Shown here piece by piece: positions 1 through 8,689 of a stretch of 64,000 nucleotides of DNA (within the stretch, counting starts at the first letter, position 1; each line of letters opens with the position of its first letter). The notes beneath the pieces were generated by a model that saw only the letters and a list, made by a program, of their open reading frames with translations, had not been told where the DNA came from and searched no databases. This DNA is from Tissierellia bacterium (GTDB taxonomy: Bacteria; Bacillota; Clostridia; Tissierellales; Peptoniphilaceae), in assembly GCA_012728295.1 (NCBI GenBank), contig JAAYFJ010000010.1, positions 101,963 through 165,962 of the forward strand, given 5' to 3'. The position numbers were made by a program, and so were the translations under genes.

Positions 1-43
1 ATACAGCGGTATTGCCATCTTGTTTTATTATTTTATATTTCAA
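1..43 (-). CDS. 5' end of an unidentified phage gene (partial)
   Basis: Just downstream of the small tail-region gene that ends at 55, the minus strand has a GAGGTGATAAA ribosome site followed by a TTG codon at 41-43. An open frame then runs off the window edge and begins MKYKIIKQDGNTAV. Only 14 codons are visible, so no function can be given. The position, directly after tail-fibre genes, fits another tail or lysis-region gene. Confidence 0.4.
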   Translation of the reverse strand, partial: MKYKIIKQDGNTAV

Positions 44-54
44 TTTATCACCTC

Positions 55-495
55 TTATCGAAATGTTATTATAGGTGCCTTTCTTAAGTGTTCGTCTTCT
101 GCTAAACGATACTTGCTATATGAGTAGTGCAACGCAAAATACTTTTCGTTTGGCTCAAAGGGGATATTCACTTCTGTTTGATATATTGTTTCCGGTGTAT
201 AACGCCTTATATATCGCATATTAGAATCGAAAGTAGTAATATACATTCCAGCCGTTCCATAGATTGTGGGAAATTTAAATAAGGCATCAGTGCTAGATAC
301 AGGATAAATCTCTCTCGTAGCAAAGCATTGAGCTACAGGAGATAGTTTGCCATTTAACCACGAAGCAGGTTCTTCCCAATCGCTCCAATTGCTTAAATCA
401 ACCACCACTTCCTTTTTCCATATTATCTTACCCATATGGTAAGCCTTATTGATTGATACCCCCCCCGTGAATATTTTGTCAAAGTTTACATTCAT
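55..495 (-). CDS. Tail-region protein of unknown function with a G8 tract near its N-terminus
   Basis: The start at 493-495 is chosen because GAGGAGGAATAAAT precedes this ATG; the open frame extends 12 codons further but overlaps the upstream gene without a ribosome site. The protein has about 146 residues, is rich in Trp and Tyr, and has no motif I recognise. It sits last but one in the visible tail-fibre block, so a small receptor-binding or fibre-accessory role is an inference from position only. Codons 10 to 13 (T-G-G-V) are encoded by a run of eight G on the coding strand (459-466), a length prone to slippage. The frame is open at G8, so in this sequence the gene reads as ON. Confidence 0.6.
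   Translation of the reverse strand: MNVNFDKIFTGGVSINKAYHMGKIIWKKEVVVDLSNWSDWEEPASWLNGKLSPVAQCFATREIYPVSSTDALFKFPTIYGTAGMYITTFDSNMRYIRRYTPETIYQTEVNIPFEPNEKYFALHYSYSKYRLAEDEHLRKAPIITFR
459..466 (-). repeat. G8 homopolymer inside a tail-region gene
   Basis: Eight consecutive C on the plus strand (G8 in the coding sense) lie about 30 bp inside the gene at 55-495. Tracts of this length in AT-rich genomes are typical sites of slipped-strand mispairing. Any change other than a multiple of three would truncate the protein near residue 12. Confidence 0.55.
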
Positions 496-497
496 AT

Positions 498-1157
498 TTA
501 TTCCTCCTCTAATTCTAAGCATGGTCGCCAACCAAGCTTGTGACCACGGGTTGTTCTTGTTAAGGTATTACCGTCGGAAAAATCCCCGCTGTTATACCTT
601 GGTTCAGCTCCCCTAAACAGCTGAAGCTGTCCGACGGTTTCGCTACACCATGACGCAATGCCATATGTGGGTCTAAATGAAAGCAGGTCTCCATCACTAT
701 ATCCTATATTCCAGTTCGGAAGATTCGGTTCTACGTTGTCGGGAAAAGTCCAATTTCCAGTGCCCGCTTTTTCAAGGATAGGAAGCATCAATAAATTCCA
801 TTCAGAGCCGTGAAAATCGCTAGGTGCTAGTGTTGTAGATGTTCCGCTCCCTCTCCCTTTTAGTAGTCTGACTTTATACCTTTTGCCTTTTATCGTAATG
901 ATTCTGCTTCCAGAAACTATGTTTGCCCTATCAAGGCTTATCCAGCTAATATCGTATCTGAAAGCTTTTTTAGCCACGTATAGTGTCTTTCCATCCAATG
1001 CGAACTTCAGCCAAGGTTCATCACTGTTTTGACTTATTCCAGCCGTCAATCCTACTGCACTAGCCGATGCATCTCCTGTGATAAATTCACTCGACAGGAC
1101 TTCGCCATAGAACCCGTGACTTAAATCTCCGGCTATCCCGTCAAATGCTTTCCACAC
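498..1157 (-). CDS. Tail-fibre-type protein, main part, probably detached from its true N-terminus by a frameshift
   Basis: The open frame encodes 219 residues starting at a GTG (1155-1157) and ending WRPCLELEEE, a C-terminus I associate with receptor-binding or fibre proteins of clostridial phages. The GTG is preceded by GGGGGGTAGT, which could act as a ribosome site but is also the homopolymer where the frame breaks. An overlapping 29-codon frame (1141-1230) with a proper ATG and ribosome site runs into the same G6 tract. Losing one G, or gaining two bases, would join the two into one protein of about 249 residues. I therefore think this is the body of a larger protein whose N-terminus is out of frame here. 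A role in host binding is inferred from its place next to the main fibre gene. Confidence 0.55.
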   Translation of the reverse strand: MWKAFDGIAGDLSHGFYGEVLSSEFITGDASASAVGLTAGISQNSDEPWLKFALDGKTLYVAKKAFRYDISWISLDRANIVSGSRIITIKGKRYKVRLLKGRGSGTSTTLAPSDFHGSEWNLLMLPILEKAGTGNWTFPDNVEPNLPNWNIGYSDGDLLSFRPTYGIASWCSETVGQLQLFRGAEPRYNSGDFSDGNTLTRTTRGHKLGWRPCLELEEE

Positions 1158-1230
1158 TACCCCCCGATGTTAAAATCGTAACGAACTCTTTGCTTTCGTG
1201 ATTCATTTTCTTAAGTCTATCTAGCTTCAT
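1141..1230 (-). CDS. N-terminal piece of the frameshifted tail-fibre-type gene
   Basis: An ATG at 1228-1230 follows AGTAGGTGATGT and opens a 29-residue frame (MKLDRLKKMNHESKEFVTIL...) that stops at 1141-1143, overlapping the gene at 498-1157 by 17 bp. The two frames differ by one position, and the coding-sense G6 tract (1160-1165) lies just before the overlap. With G5 the product continues ...TSGVVWKAFDG, and with two extra bases after the tract it continues ...TSGGSVWKAFDG. Both are plausible fusions. It could instead be a real micro-ORF, but its ribosome site is the best one available to the downstream gene. Confidence 0.45.
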   Translation of the reverse strand: MKLDRLKKMNHESKEFVTILTSGGSVESI

Positions 1231-1237
1231 ACATCAC

Positions 1238-2848
1238 CTACTCTTCATAAATTCCGTACCAGACGTCAGTTCTGTTCTTCTCTGCTGTACTTAAAGCATC
1301 ATACTGTGCTTGTGTCATCGCTCGTGTATAATTAAGCTCTCCTAGTTTGGTCTTTTCTTCAGCAGAATACACATTAAAGGTCGTCCACGCCCCCCATACG
1401 CCATCGTATCTACGCCTCATGAAGATTCTGTTTTCTTGCTTTTCTTCAATGGCTATTTGCTGAACAAAATCCCCACTTAAAAACGTTGTGTTTAACACTA
1501 CAACACTAAAATATGACGTGTTTGCACCTGGTGGTTTATTTGCAATAGCTGCCACAGAATATATTCCAGGCTGCCTAAGGTCGTTAAAGTCAATGTCGGT
1601 TCTATGCCTGATATATGCGTTTTTATTTACATTATCTAAAGCGTCATATTGCCCTAACTTAGCCTTTTCGTCTGTTGTGTAAATATTAAACTCTTCCCAG
1701 TTGCCCCAAGTGGTGCCTGTTTTCCGCCTAATGTATATTCTCTTTTGGTCTGTTTCCGACAGCGCCATCTGTTGTACGTTGCTTCCGCTTAAGTCTTTAG
1801 AGCTTAATACCAATAATCTAAAATTGTCTCCTATGGCATTTGGAGGTTTATTGCTAGGGTTTGTGACTGCATATAGCCCAGGCACCGTTATATTGTCAAA
1901 ACTGGTATTCTTAAGCTCTGCATAAACGTTCTTCTTAACACTGCTTAAGTGGTCGTATTGCCCTAATTTGTTTAAGTGTGAGTCTGTAAAGGCGTTGTAA
2001 GTTTCCCAATTGCTCCAAGTCGTACTATTTTTAGTTCTTATATAAATCTTTGCGGTATTGTCTTTATTGATGGCTATTTGTTGAACGTAGTTGGCGTTGT
2101 CAAGACTGTTTGCATTAGTGACGATTAAGGCCCATGATGCTAATGTTGTCACTGGTGCGTTAACCTTGGTATTCATGAAATACATTCCTGTTTCTGTTAC
2201 AAGGTTGAAGTCGTCAGCGCCTTTTTGCTTTAAGACATACTTAGACACATCTGTGGGGATAGGCAGCTTTTTAAAGTCTACATAATCTGTGCTTTTCATT
2301 AGACCGTCATCAGTGGTTGTTACAGGACTAACCTTTGGGATATCTATTGCTGGTAATTGAGTGCTGGGTACTTTGCCATCTGTGTCTAGCTCTGCCAGTC
2401 CATTCATTTTCCCTTTTGTGTTTTTAAACTCCACCAAGCTTGTATTTACGTTGTTAATCTGTGCCATTATCTGTTCTGCTGTGCCACTTGTGGGGATAAG
2501 AAAAGCCCCCAAGGCATTATCCTTGAGAGCTGTGTACGTATCGCCCGGTCTTTCTGATATTAATTCTATTCTATACGCTTCGATAAATTTCGTTTGGTTT
2601 TCTTCTGTACCTTGGTTGAAGGTTAAACATATGTCTCCCCTAACCAACACATCACTTTGTGACATGGCTTCGACCGTTTCAAATATAGCTGGTCTTCCAC
2701 TGTACCTAGGTAAGACCGTGCTGTTAATGAAGTTGATTTGTTCGACCATGCCTTGGTATCTTTCGTTGAACTCGCTTATCGTTGCTGATAGGATGTTAAA
2801 CTCTTCAATGAACTGATTAATTGGTGTATTTCTATCATACATCGCCAT
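1238..2848 (-). CDS. Tail fibre protein with repeated pyocin-knob-type domains
   Basis: About 536 residues. The N-terminal 150 residues are coiled-coil-like and resemble the baseplate-anchoring part of fibres. The C-terminal two thirds hold at least three copies of a unit of roughly 95 residues: GxY.V......PP......VVL....SG..VQQIA......RI..RR....W..W..FN. These are pyocin-knob-like repeats, typical of receptor-binding fibres. The last 34 residues (GELNYTRAMTQ...WYGIYEE) recur with one substitution at the end of the Cro-like fusion at 39600-40142. GTG at 2849-2851, ATG at 2846-2848 and ATG at 2840-2842 are all possible starts; 2848 is chosen, with a GGTG ribosome site inside the end of the preceding small gene, which it overlaps. 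Confidence 0.85.
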   Translation of the reverse strand: MAMYDRNTPINQFIEEFNILSATISEFNERYQGMVEQINFINSTVLPRYSGRPAIFETVEAMSQSDVLVRGDICLTFNQGTEENQTKFIEAYRIELISERPGDTYTALKDNALGAFLIPTSGTAEQIMAQINNVNTSLVEFKNTKGKMNGLAELDTDGKVPSTQLPAIDIPKVSPVTTTDDGLMKSTDYVDFKKLPIPTDVSKYVLKQKGADDFNLVTETGMYFMNTKVNAPVTTLASWALIVTNANSLDNANYVQQIAINKDNTAKIYIRTKNSTTWSNWETYNAFTDSHLNKLGQYDHLSSVKKNVYAELKNTSFDNITVPGLYAVTNPSNKPPNAIGDNFRLLVLSSKDLSGSNVQQMALSETDQKRIYIRRKTGTTWGNWEEFNIYTTDEKAKLGQYDALDNVNKNAYIRHRTDIDFNDLRQPGIYSVAAIANKPPGANTSYFSVVVLNTTFLSGDFVQQIAIEEKQENRIFMRRRYDGVWGAWTTFNVYSAEEKTKLGELNYTRAMTQAQYDALSTAEKNRTDVWYGIYEE

Positions 2849-2996
2849 CACCTGCCTTAAGTTGTGCTACTTCTTCCACTAGCATCATATATTTATCTTC
2901 TAGCCCTTTTACCCTCTCGGTTAATAGCTCCACTGGTGACTTTTCTTTGTTTTTAAAGATTAAAGCCCCTGTTCCTTCTTGCACTCTATAAGCCAT
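2835..2996 (-). CDS. Small phage protein with a predicted coiled coil
   Basis: A 53-residue frame starts at 2994-2996 after GTAGGTGGAAT and ends by overlapping the start of the tail fibre gene. The sequence begins MAYRVQEGTGALIF and its second half (ELLTERVKGLEDKYMMLVEE) has heptad spacing that suggests a short coiled coil. It lies between the DUF4815 protein and the fibre, so it may be a fibre connector or trimerisation factor. No family is recognised. Confidence 0.6.
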   Translation of the reverse strand: MAYRVQEGTGALIFKNKEKSPVELLTERVKGLEDKYMMLVEEVAQLKAGDGDV

Positions 2997-3003
2997 ATTC
3001 CAC

Positions 3004-6000
3004 CTACTTCATGATGTTTTTAAGGTTTTTAACATACGGTCTTACGGTGGTGCTATTAGTGGTTAGAGTTACTTTTACCCTGTAGTTCTTCACGGCCGTG
3101 CTCTCGGTCGCTTCATAGGTATATTCGCTGAAACCGCCATCTTGCTTTATCTTGGGCTCTCCCTTTTGGGTAAGTGGCTTCCATGTATTGCCATTAATAT
3201 CAGTAGCATAATATAGGACAACCCCCGTTCCACTTGGCGCATATACATCGACCACCTGTTTTATGTTGGTATATTCCATATCAGTCTGTATGTTTCTAGA
3301 GATATAGCTTGAGTTTTCCAGGTTCTTAGACCCTACCAATAATAGTGAATCTAGCGCTATTGCTGGTGATACGTTTGGTTTGGCTTTGACTATTGCCCTT
3401 ACTACGATACTATTTATTGAGTTAGCCAATTGTACATCCTCGTTAATAGCCATAGGTAGCCATGTAGCCCCCGTATCGCTGGAATACTCCCATTCTAAAG
3501 CCGTGTCAATGGGAACGCTTGTGTCTACCAATAGCTGTATTCTATCGTAATCAATAGCAGGAATTGGGTTAAAGTATATGGTGCTATCCTCTACATATTT
3601 ATTTGCGTAAAGATTGAATTTAAGGTTTTCTAGTTGGTGTGCGCTCCATGTTAAGGCGTTGCTTGATGTGAACATCACTCCTTGAATAAAAGGGTTCTGC
3701 ACCACTTGCTCGCCTGTCAACAGGTCTTTTTCTCCAAGCGCTTGGGTAAACAAACTAGATGCCGTAGAATTAGTTAGTACTGTCAACGCATACTGTGTCT
3801 TAGCATTACAGTAAATGGGGTTAGGGAGTGTTATTTTGCTTTCTACGCTTCCATTTTCACTACCTTGTAATTCTGATTGCCTAACTACTTTTTCAGCTAG
3901 TACGATGTTTGAAGGGTAGCCGTTAGCCGTTTCTCTAATTTGTACTGTTACTTCTTCGGTTTCGTCTAGTGCGTCAAAATATAATCCTACGCTAGTTAGC
4001 ATTTGATCTGCTTCAAATTCAAAGGTCTGTGCTAACGGGTCAACATAGGTCATACTAGTTTCTCTATATACGGTCTTTGTTGTAGTAATTGTTCTTACTT
4101 TTTTTCTAAAAGTACCCACCGCTGTATAATTGGTAGTTCCCACTAGGTGCGGGTATTCTTCGGTATAAGCCTGAACCTTAACCGTTCCACATCTAGTATT
4201 GCTAGGCACGTTAAAGCTCGCCTTTACCGTTCCTTGCTCGTCAGCTTTAAGATATCCTGTTCTAGCTCCTCTGTAACTATCGCTTTCTGGAATTGCATCT
4301 GAATCGGCATCGTTGAATTTAATCAATATATCATCTTGGAATGGTTTGAACCTATCTATGACTACCTTTATTTCCTTAGTTCTCATAAACTCAATTGCAG
4401 TATCTAAAACACTAGTGCTGCTACTGGTGCTGGTTTGAGTTCTACTGCTCGTTGATTCAGCTTGCCACCATGCTGTACTCGTTAATTCCTTTCCTGTAGA
4501 ACTGTCGATATTTCGATTTACGACTTTAGTTCCACCGCTCCTCGGTATCACTATGTTTTCTTCGTCTATCCAATTATCCACTGCTGGTGTGATTTTTATG
4601 GTTGGTGGTAATTTAGGTGCTACATCTTCTGTGCTAGCTGTGACTGTAGCATGATGGCTAGGCATCGTAAAAGAGTCTCCACTTATAGCTGTTCCATTGA
4701 CTATAATAGACTTCAACACGATGTCTTTTTTAGTTTCTTTGACATTTACCTTTACTACAGTGCCTTCTGTTGCTTCAAATGCTGGGCTAGTTGTGATTTC
4801 AGTATTTGCAACAGGGATGATGGTGATGTTGTGTTTTGGCGGTGGCACTACTGTGGTACTTTTCAAAACTGCCGTCACTGTTACGTGATGATTAGGCATT
4901 CTAAAGGAGTTCCCAGTCATATAAGCTCCGTCTATTAATATTTCCTTAAACTCTCTGTCTTGCGCTGTAACGTTCACATTGACGGTTACTATCTCCCCCT
5001 CCTTAGCTTGTCTGGCTGGAGTTGTTGTGATTGTTGCACCTGTGATTGGCACGACCACGATATTGTGAAATGGTTTTAGAGCGTTATTATATTCTGTATA
5101 CGGGTTGATTAGATGGCTCTTTGTCCCAAAGGGCTGTTTTGAGTGGATATATTCACTGCCTTTTCCTGTGATAATTCTTTCATATTTATTGTATTGGTCA
5201 GCTTTCGTCACATCTAAAGTCAGCTCATTTACTTCTTGAGTGAATCCTAGTGTCAAGTACTTGTCTACAGGGTTAATAGCTGCATTAAATTCATCATGGT
5301 TGATGTCTGCCTTAGAGAAGCCCAGGAATCCATCTGTAAATATTCCCTTTAACAGCGTCGGGTCTTCTCCCATCAACGCTTCTTCGTCTAAGTCGGTAAT
5401 GGCTTGGTTAAGCTCCATATCCTCTAATCTTTCAAACATTTTTTGAAGCTGTATCATACTCAATCTTGCCGTATTGGAATTGAACACCTCTAATGTATCG
5501 TTTATAGGCGCTACAACAGCATGTCCCATTAGCAACACAGATTGGTCTGAAATGTCCGGCGGTCTTACGTTGGTTTTTGTATCTGGTTGTCCCTTGACTA
5601 CCCTTAGGTTTCCGTGTCTGTCCATGGTAATACTTGCTACGTAATGTAAGTAGAAGCCATAATCCACTTGCATTTGTGAGTTTGCAACAGGCTTATCTCC
5701 ACCACTTAAAAGCTCTATAAAATATTCTCCATCTTGGCTAGTCAACTTATAGTCTATATTCTGCTCCATCACCTTGTTATAGGTAAATGTAATGTCGTAT
5801 GTTGCCCCTAGCTCTGGTTGACTTCCACCTTGTAGCCATCTTACTGAATCGTTTTCTAGAACATAGTCTACGTTCTTTGCATAAACCGTGCTAGACGATA
5901 TCTGTTCTATCTTCTTTATGCTTACAACTGGACTGTATCTAGCCGGAATCGGGTCAGTTCCGTTTACGGCACCTTGCCTGGTTAAGCTGGTGGCAACTTG

Positions 6001-6831
6001 AACCTCTCCACTTAATCTATCAATGCGTGCTACAGGTGCGTTATTTAACTTATATTTACTAGTCCCTGTAGTGTAGACTTTAGGCTCTAACTTAATCCCT
6101 CTTGTAGATTCTGCCCTCTCTATAGGGATTGTAGTGGCAGCTTTTTTGTCTATTTCCCAGCCACGTACGTATGATTTCCCTTCGCTCATGGTTAGATATA
6201 GGTGGGTATCATCATATTGTGATTTTTGCGCTAACTCATTCCCATGTACCTTGTAATGTCCAGATTCATCATAAGTCCTTCTGGCTAGTGTCTCCATAAA
6301 TCTATCTAACCAGCTGCCCTCTTCATTGGGCGTTTCATTAATCAATATGCCGTCCATCAACACATATAATGGAATTGCATCAGGATCGTTGACGGTAACT
6401 AACAACGACTCCTTTAATCGGTCCGCTCCTGCTAACCCATAGTTTTCAAACCCTTCTGCTGGACTTAACAATTCGTTGTCATCTCCTGGAGTAGTGATGT
6501 TTTTATCTAGCTTAACTCCAATTACTTCATGCCCTACGGCTGTAATTGTAACTGTTTGTTGTTTTAGGTATCTTACAATACCTTGGACATAAACCTTTCC
6601 CTCTGTAAGCGATACTAGCTTTTCGTTTATGATAATCTGTGCACCACTTATTACGTCACCATCTTTTAATAGCGCATCTGCAACATCTTTGATTATCATT
6701 TTCGCTCTAGCTTGCAACTCGTTTAGTTCTTGATTTTGTAGATGCATTCCTGGTCTAAATAAAAGTTGAGTGTAATCGTCATCTTTCAGTGTTTGGTAGT
6801 AAGGTGCTACCCTTAAATCAATATCTCTCAT
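3004..6831 (-). CDS. DUF4815-type baseplate/tail protein with two inserted Ig-like repeats
   Basis: A 1275-residue protein. The N-terminus (RDIDLRVAPYY...YTQLLFRPG...LQNQELNELQ) is characteristic of DUF4815 proteins found in the baseplate to fibre region of myophages. About residues 588-657 and 663-733 are two tandem copies of a 65-70-residue unit with ITT.PA...EG..V.VNV and ending SF.MP.HH.TVTA, which resembles InlB-B/Ig-like surface repeats. They are absent from a minimal family member, so they are probably carbohydrate- or surface-interaction decorations. The C-terminal half is beta-rich with repeated Ser/Thr stretches. The start follows GGGGGAGAAT. It is probably the fibre-bearing outer baseplate protein. 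Confidence 0.75.
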   Translation of the reverse strand: MRDIDLRVAPYYQTLKDDDYTQLLFRPGMHLQNQELNELQARAKMIIKDVADALLKDGDVISGAQIIINEKLVSLTEGKVYVQGIVRYLKQQTVTITAVGHEVIGVKLDKNITTPGDDNELLSPAEGFENYGLAGADRLKESLLVTVNDPDAIPLYVLMDGILINETPNEEGSWLDRFMETLARRTYDESGHYKVHGNELAQKSQYDDTHLYLTMSEGKSYVRGWEIDKKAATTIPIERAESTRGIKLEPKVYTTGTSKYKLNNAPVARIDRLSGEVQVATSLTRQGAVNGTDPIPARYSPVVSIKKIEQISSSTVYAKNVDYVLENDSVRWLQGGSQPELGATYDITFTYNKVMEQNIDYKLTSQDGEYFIELLSGGDKPVANSQMQVDYGFYLHYVASITMDRHGNLRVVKGQPDTKTNVRPPDISDQSVLLMGHAVVAPINDTLEVFNSNTARLSMIQLQKMFERLEDMELNQAITDLDEEALMGEDPTLLKGIFTDGFLGFSKADINHDEFNAAINPVDKYLTLGFTQEVNELTLDVTKADQYNKYERIITGKGSEYIHSKQPFGTKSHLINPYTEYNNALKPFHNIVVVPITGATITTTPARQAKEGEIVTVNVNVTAQDREFKEILIDGAYMTGNSFRMPNHHVTVTAVLKSTTVVPPPKHNITIIPVANTEITTSPAFEATEGTVVKVNVKETKKDIVLKSIIVNGTAISGDSFTMPSHHATVTASTEDVAPKLPPTIKITPAVDNWIDEENIVIPRSGGTKVVNRNIDSSTGKELTSTAWWQAESTSSRTQTSTSSSTSVLDTAIEFMRTKEIKVVIDRFKPFQDDILIKFNDADSDAIPESDSYRGARTGYLKADEQGTVKASFNVPSNTRCGTVKVQAYTEEYPHLVGTTNYTAVGTFRKKVRTITTTKTVYRETSMTYVDPLAQTFEFEADQMLTSVGLYFDALDETEEVTVQIRETANGYPSNIVLAEKVVRQSELQGSENGSVESKITLPNPIYCNAKTQYALTVLTNSTASSLFTQALGEKDLLTGEQVVQNPFIQGVMFTSSNALTWSAHQLENLKFNLYANKYVEDSTIYFNPIPAIDYDRIQLLVDTSVPIDTALEWEYSSDTGATWLPMAINEDVQLANSINSIVVRAIVKAKPNVSPAIALDSLLLVGSKNLENSSYISRNIQTDMEYTNIKQVVDVYAPSGTGVVLYYATDINGNTWKPLTQKGEPKIKQDGGFSEYTYEATESTAVKNYRVKVTLTTNSTTVRPYVKNLKNIMK

Positions 6832-6840
6832 ATTCTCCCC

Positions 6841-7395
6841 CTAACACTCTATAATCATCATATAAGTGTCTCTCGTGTCGGATTGTCTAGTGATTACCTT
6901 TCTATTGTCAAGTACTTCCAATATTCCAACGTCTTCTATTTCTTCTGGTTTAAGTGTTGCCCTATTCTCGAATCCAGCATTAGGCTTAACTCTGGAGAAT
7001 ACGCCTATTTGCCTATATGGAACTGGCGGCATTTCATCAAACCTTATGGTGGTTTCAATTAGTACCCATCTCGCCTTCTCTCTTAGTGCTTCTTCATTTG
7101 ATAATGTCTTGAATTTAAGCGTCGCATATTCAATCTCACCATTTTCATCAGGCATTACCATTACTGCACGTTCAGCTTTTTTAAGCCCTATAAGTTCATC
7201 CAGTGTAGTAGCATCTACATTTGGTTCTGGTGGTAAAAAGTCTGATGCGTTTTCACCTTCCCACGGTGTTGTTCTCCCAATACCAAAATATATACCGCCT
7301 TGTTCCACTAGCGATAGCGCCCTGGCACAATGGGCTGCATTAGTAATAATTGGCAGTCGCTCATAAACTCCGCCCGTTAAATCTCTAAATCCCAC
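6841..7395 (-). CDS. Probable baseplate wedge protein
   Basis: 184 residues beginning MGFRDLTGGVYERLP, with no catalytic motif. It sits between a wedge-type protein and the DUF4815 protein, with about 10 bp on each side, in a tightly spaced baseplate operon. Position and size fit a small wedge or fibre-attachment protein such as those next to gpJ in SPO1/Twort-like myophages. I do not recognise a named family, so the role is inferred from synteny. Confidence 0.6.
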   Translation of the reverse strand: MGFRDLTGGVYERLPIITNAAHCARALSLVEQGGIYFGIGRTTPWEGENASDFLPPEPNVDATTLDELIGLKKAERAVMVMPDENGEIEYATLKFKTLSNEEALREKARWVLIETTIRFDEMPPVPYRQIGVFSRVKPNAGFENRATLKPEEIEDVGILEVLDNRKVITRQSDTRDTYMMIIEC

Positions 7396-7409
7396 TCAAA
7401 CTCCCCCTT

Positions 7410-8687
7410 TTATTTAATAATTAATGGTAGCTGCTTGCTCTCGTTTTTGTTTGTTATGTTTATGTGTTTAATCCTTAATTTTCTTATGGCATTTGATAGG
7501 TTCGTGCCCTCTGTATTTTTAGGAGCGTATAAAACTTCCTCTATCTCCCCTATAAGTGCATCAGATATATTAGTAAGTTCTCCAATTTCATTAAAACTTA
7601 CAAAATCCATGATATTTCCGTATGGGAACAGGTAGTTTTCTTGTTTTGAACCTACTTTCGTATAAGGAATGTAACGCCCCTTCTCTGTGCTATTTAAATC
7701 AGTTTTAAGGTATATTTGATGTTGCGCATGTGTTAGCTTGCCTTCTTCCGTTCTAGTGCCTTGTAGGGCGTTTTGTTCCATGGTTATTGCTTCACCTAAG
7801 GTTAATTCTTTGTTTTCAAGTTTTTCATAAGATTTTAAGCTTAATACGCTTGAATTTCTAAAATCTCTTAATGCTCCAGTGGCATAAATTGTTCTTGTCC
7901 TTAAAATCCCATCCCAAAGTACAAATTGTCTTCCGTCTAAATATTTGGTCCGGTCTAATATTCCACCTGAATTAGAATCTACAATATGTGGCTTCCACCC
8001 AGGTGATAATAAGTTAAAGGCATTGTTTTCTTTGGTGGGTAGTATGAATATTTCTCTATGGATTTTCTCCCATAACTTGTATCTGTTTTCTTCCCAATCT
8101 TTATCTTTAACGACTCCCCAATTAGGCGCAATGGAGAATATTATCTTTACGCCCGCCGCCTTAATTTTATTTAGGTATTCAATTAGCGATGTTGTCAATA
8201 AACTAGCATTGGGCAATGAAATATCTAGTACTGCATAGTTCCAATAATTGTAACTCACCAATCTACCAGCGCCATCTAACGTTCCTCTTTCATCAAATTT
8301 TATTAAATGTGTCCAAGGTTCAAATATCTTCACATCAGTTGCATCTAATATTTCCCCTTGATATGTTTTAAGGTATCTAGATGTAGCACGCTTTAGAGCT
8401 GGGATTGTTGCTTTTGGTGCAATAATTTCCTCTATTATGCGTTCTCTATAGGGATTGTCTTTTTCCCCGGCTATACGATAGACGCCATAGAAATTACCCC
8501 AGAAATCTAGCCACTCTCCCGTAGCTGTATTAAGGGCCATCTCTAAATTGGCTTCGTTTAGTCCGTCCTTCGCCTTGATTAATCCTTTATAAATTGCATC
8601 AACGATTATACTTTTAGAACCACTACTTTTCCCTTGGTTTAGGTTATATAGAGCTGATAAGGATTTATAGAATATTGAATTTAACAT
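7410..8687 (-). CDS. Probable baseplate wedge protein downstream of gpJ
   Basis: 425 residues. The N-terminal 100 residues contain a helical segment followed by LNTATGEWLDFWGNFYGVYR, the kind of motif seen near the N-terminus of gpI/gpJ-like wedge proteins. The following region (residues 100-190) has the alternating beta/alpha pattern of tail protein I/DUF2313-like wedge components. It is two bases downstream of gpJ, the position of gpI in P2-like phages. The C-terminus is unfamiliar. Confidence 0.6.
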   Translation of the reverse strand: MLNSIFYKSLSALYNLNQGKSSGSKSIIVDAIYKGLIKAKDGLNEANLEMALNTATGEWLDFWGNFYGVYRIAGEKDNPYRERIIEEIIAPKATIPALKRATSRYLKTYQGEILDATDVKIFEPWTHLIKFDERGTLDGAGRLVSYNYWNYAVLDISLPNASLLTTSLIEYLNKIKAAGVKIIFSIAPNWGVVKDKDWEENRYKLWEKIHREIFILPTKENNAFNLLSPGWKPHIVDSNSGGILDRTKYLDGRQFVLWDGILRTRTIYATGALRDFRNSSVLSLKSYEKLENKELTLGEAITMEQNALQGTRTEEGKLTHAQHQIYLKTDLNSTEKGRYIPYTKVGSKQENYLFPYGNIMDFVSFNEIGELTNISDALIGEIEEVLYAPKNTEGTNLSNAIRKLRIKHINITNKNESKQLPLIIK

Positions 8688-8689
8688 AA

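Noticed and set aside
4651..4938. Cys/Phe-rich plus-strand frame opposite the DUF4815 protein
   Set aside because: Shadow of the repeat region of a well-supported gene, with no ribosome site.
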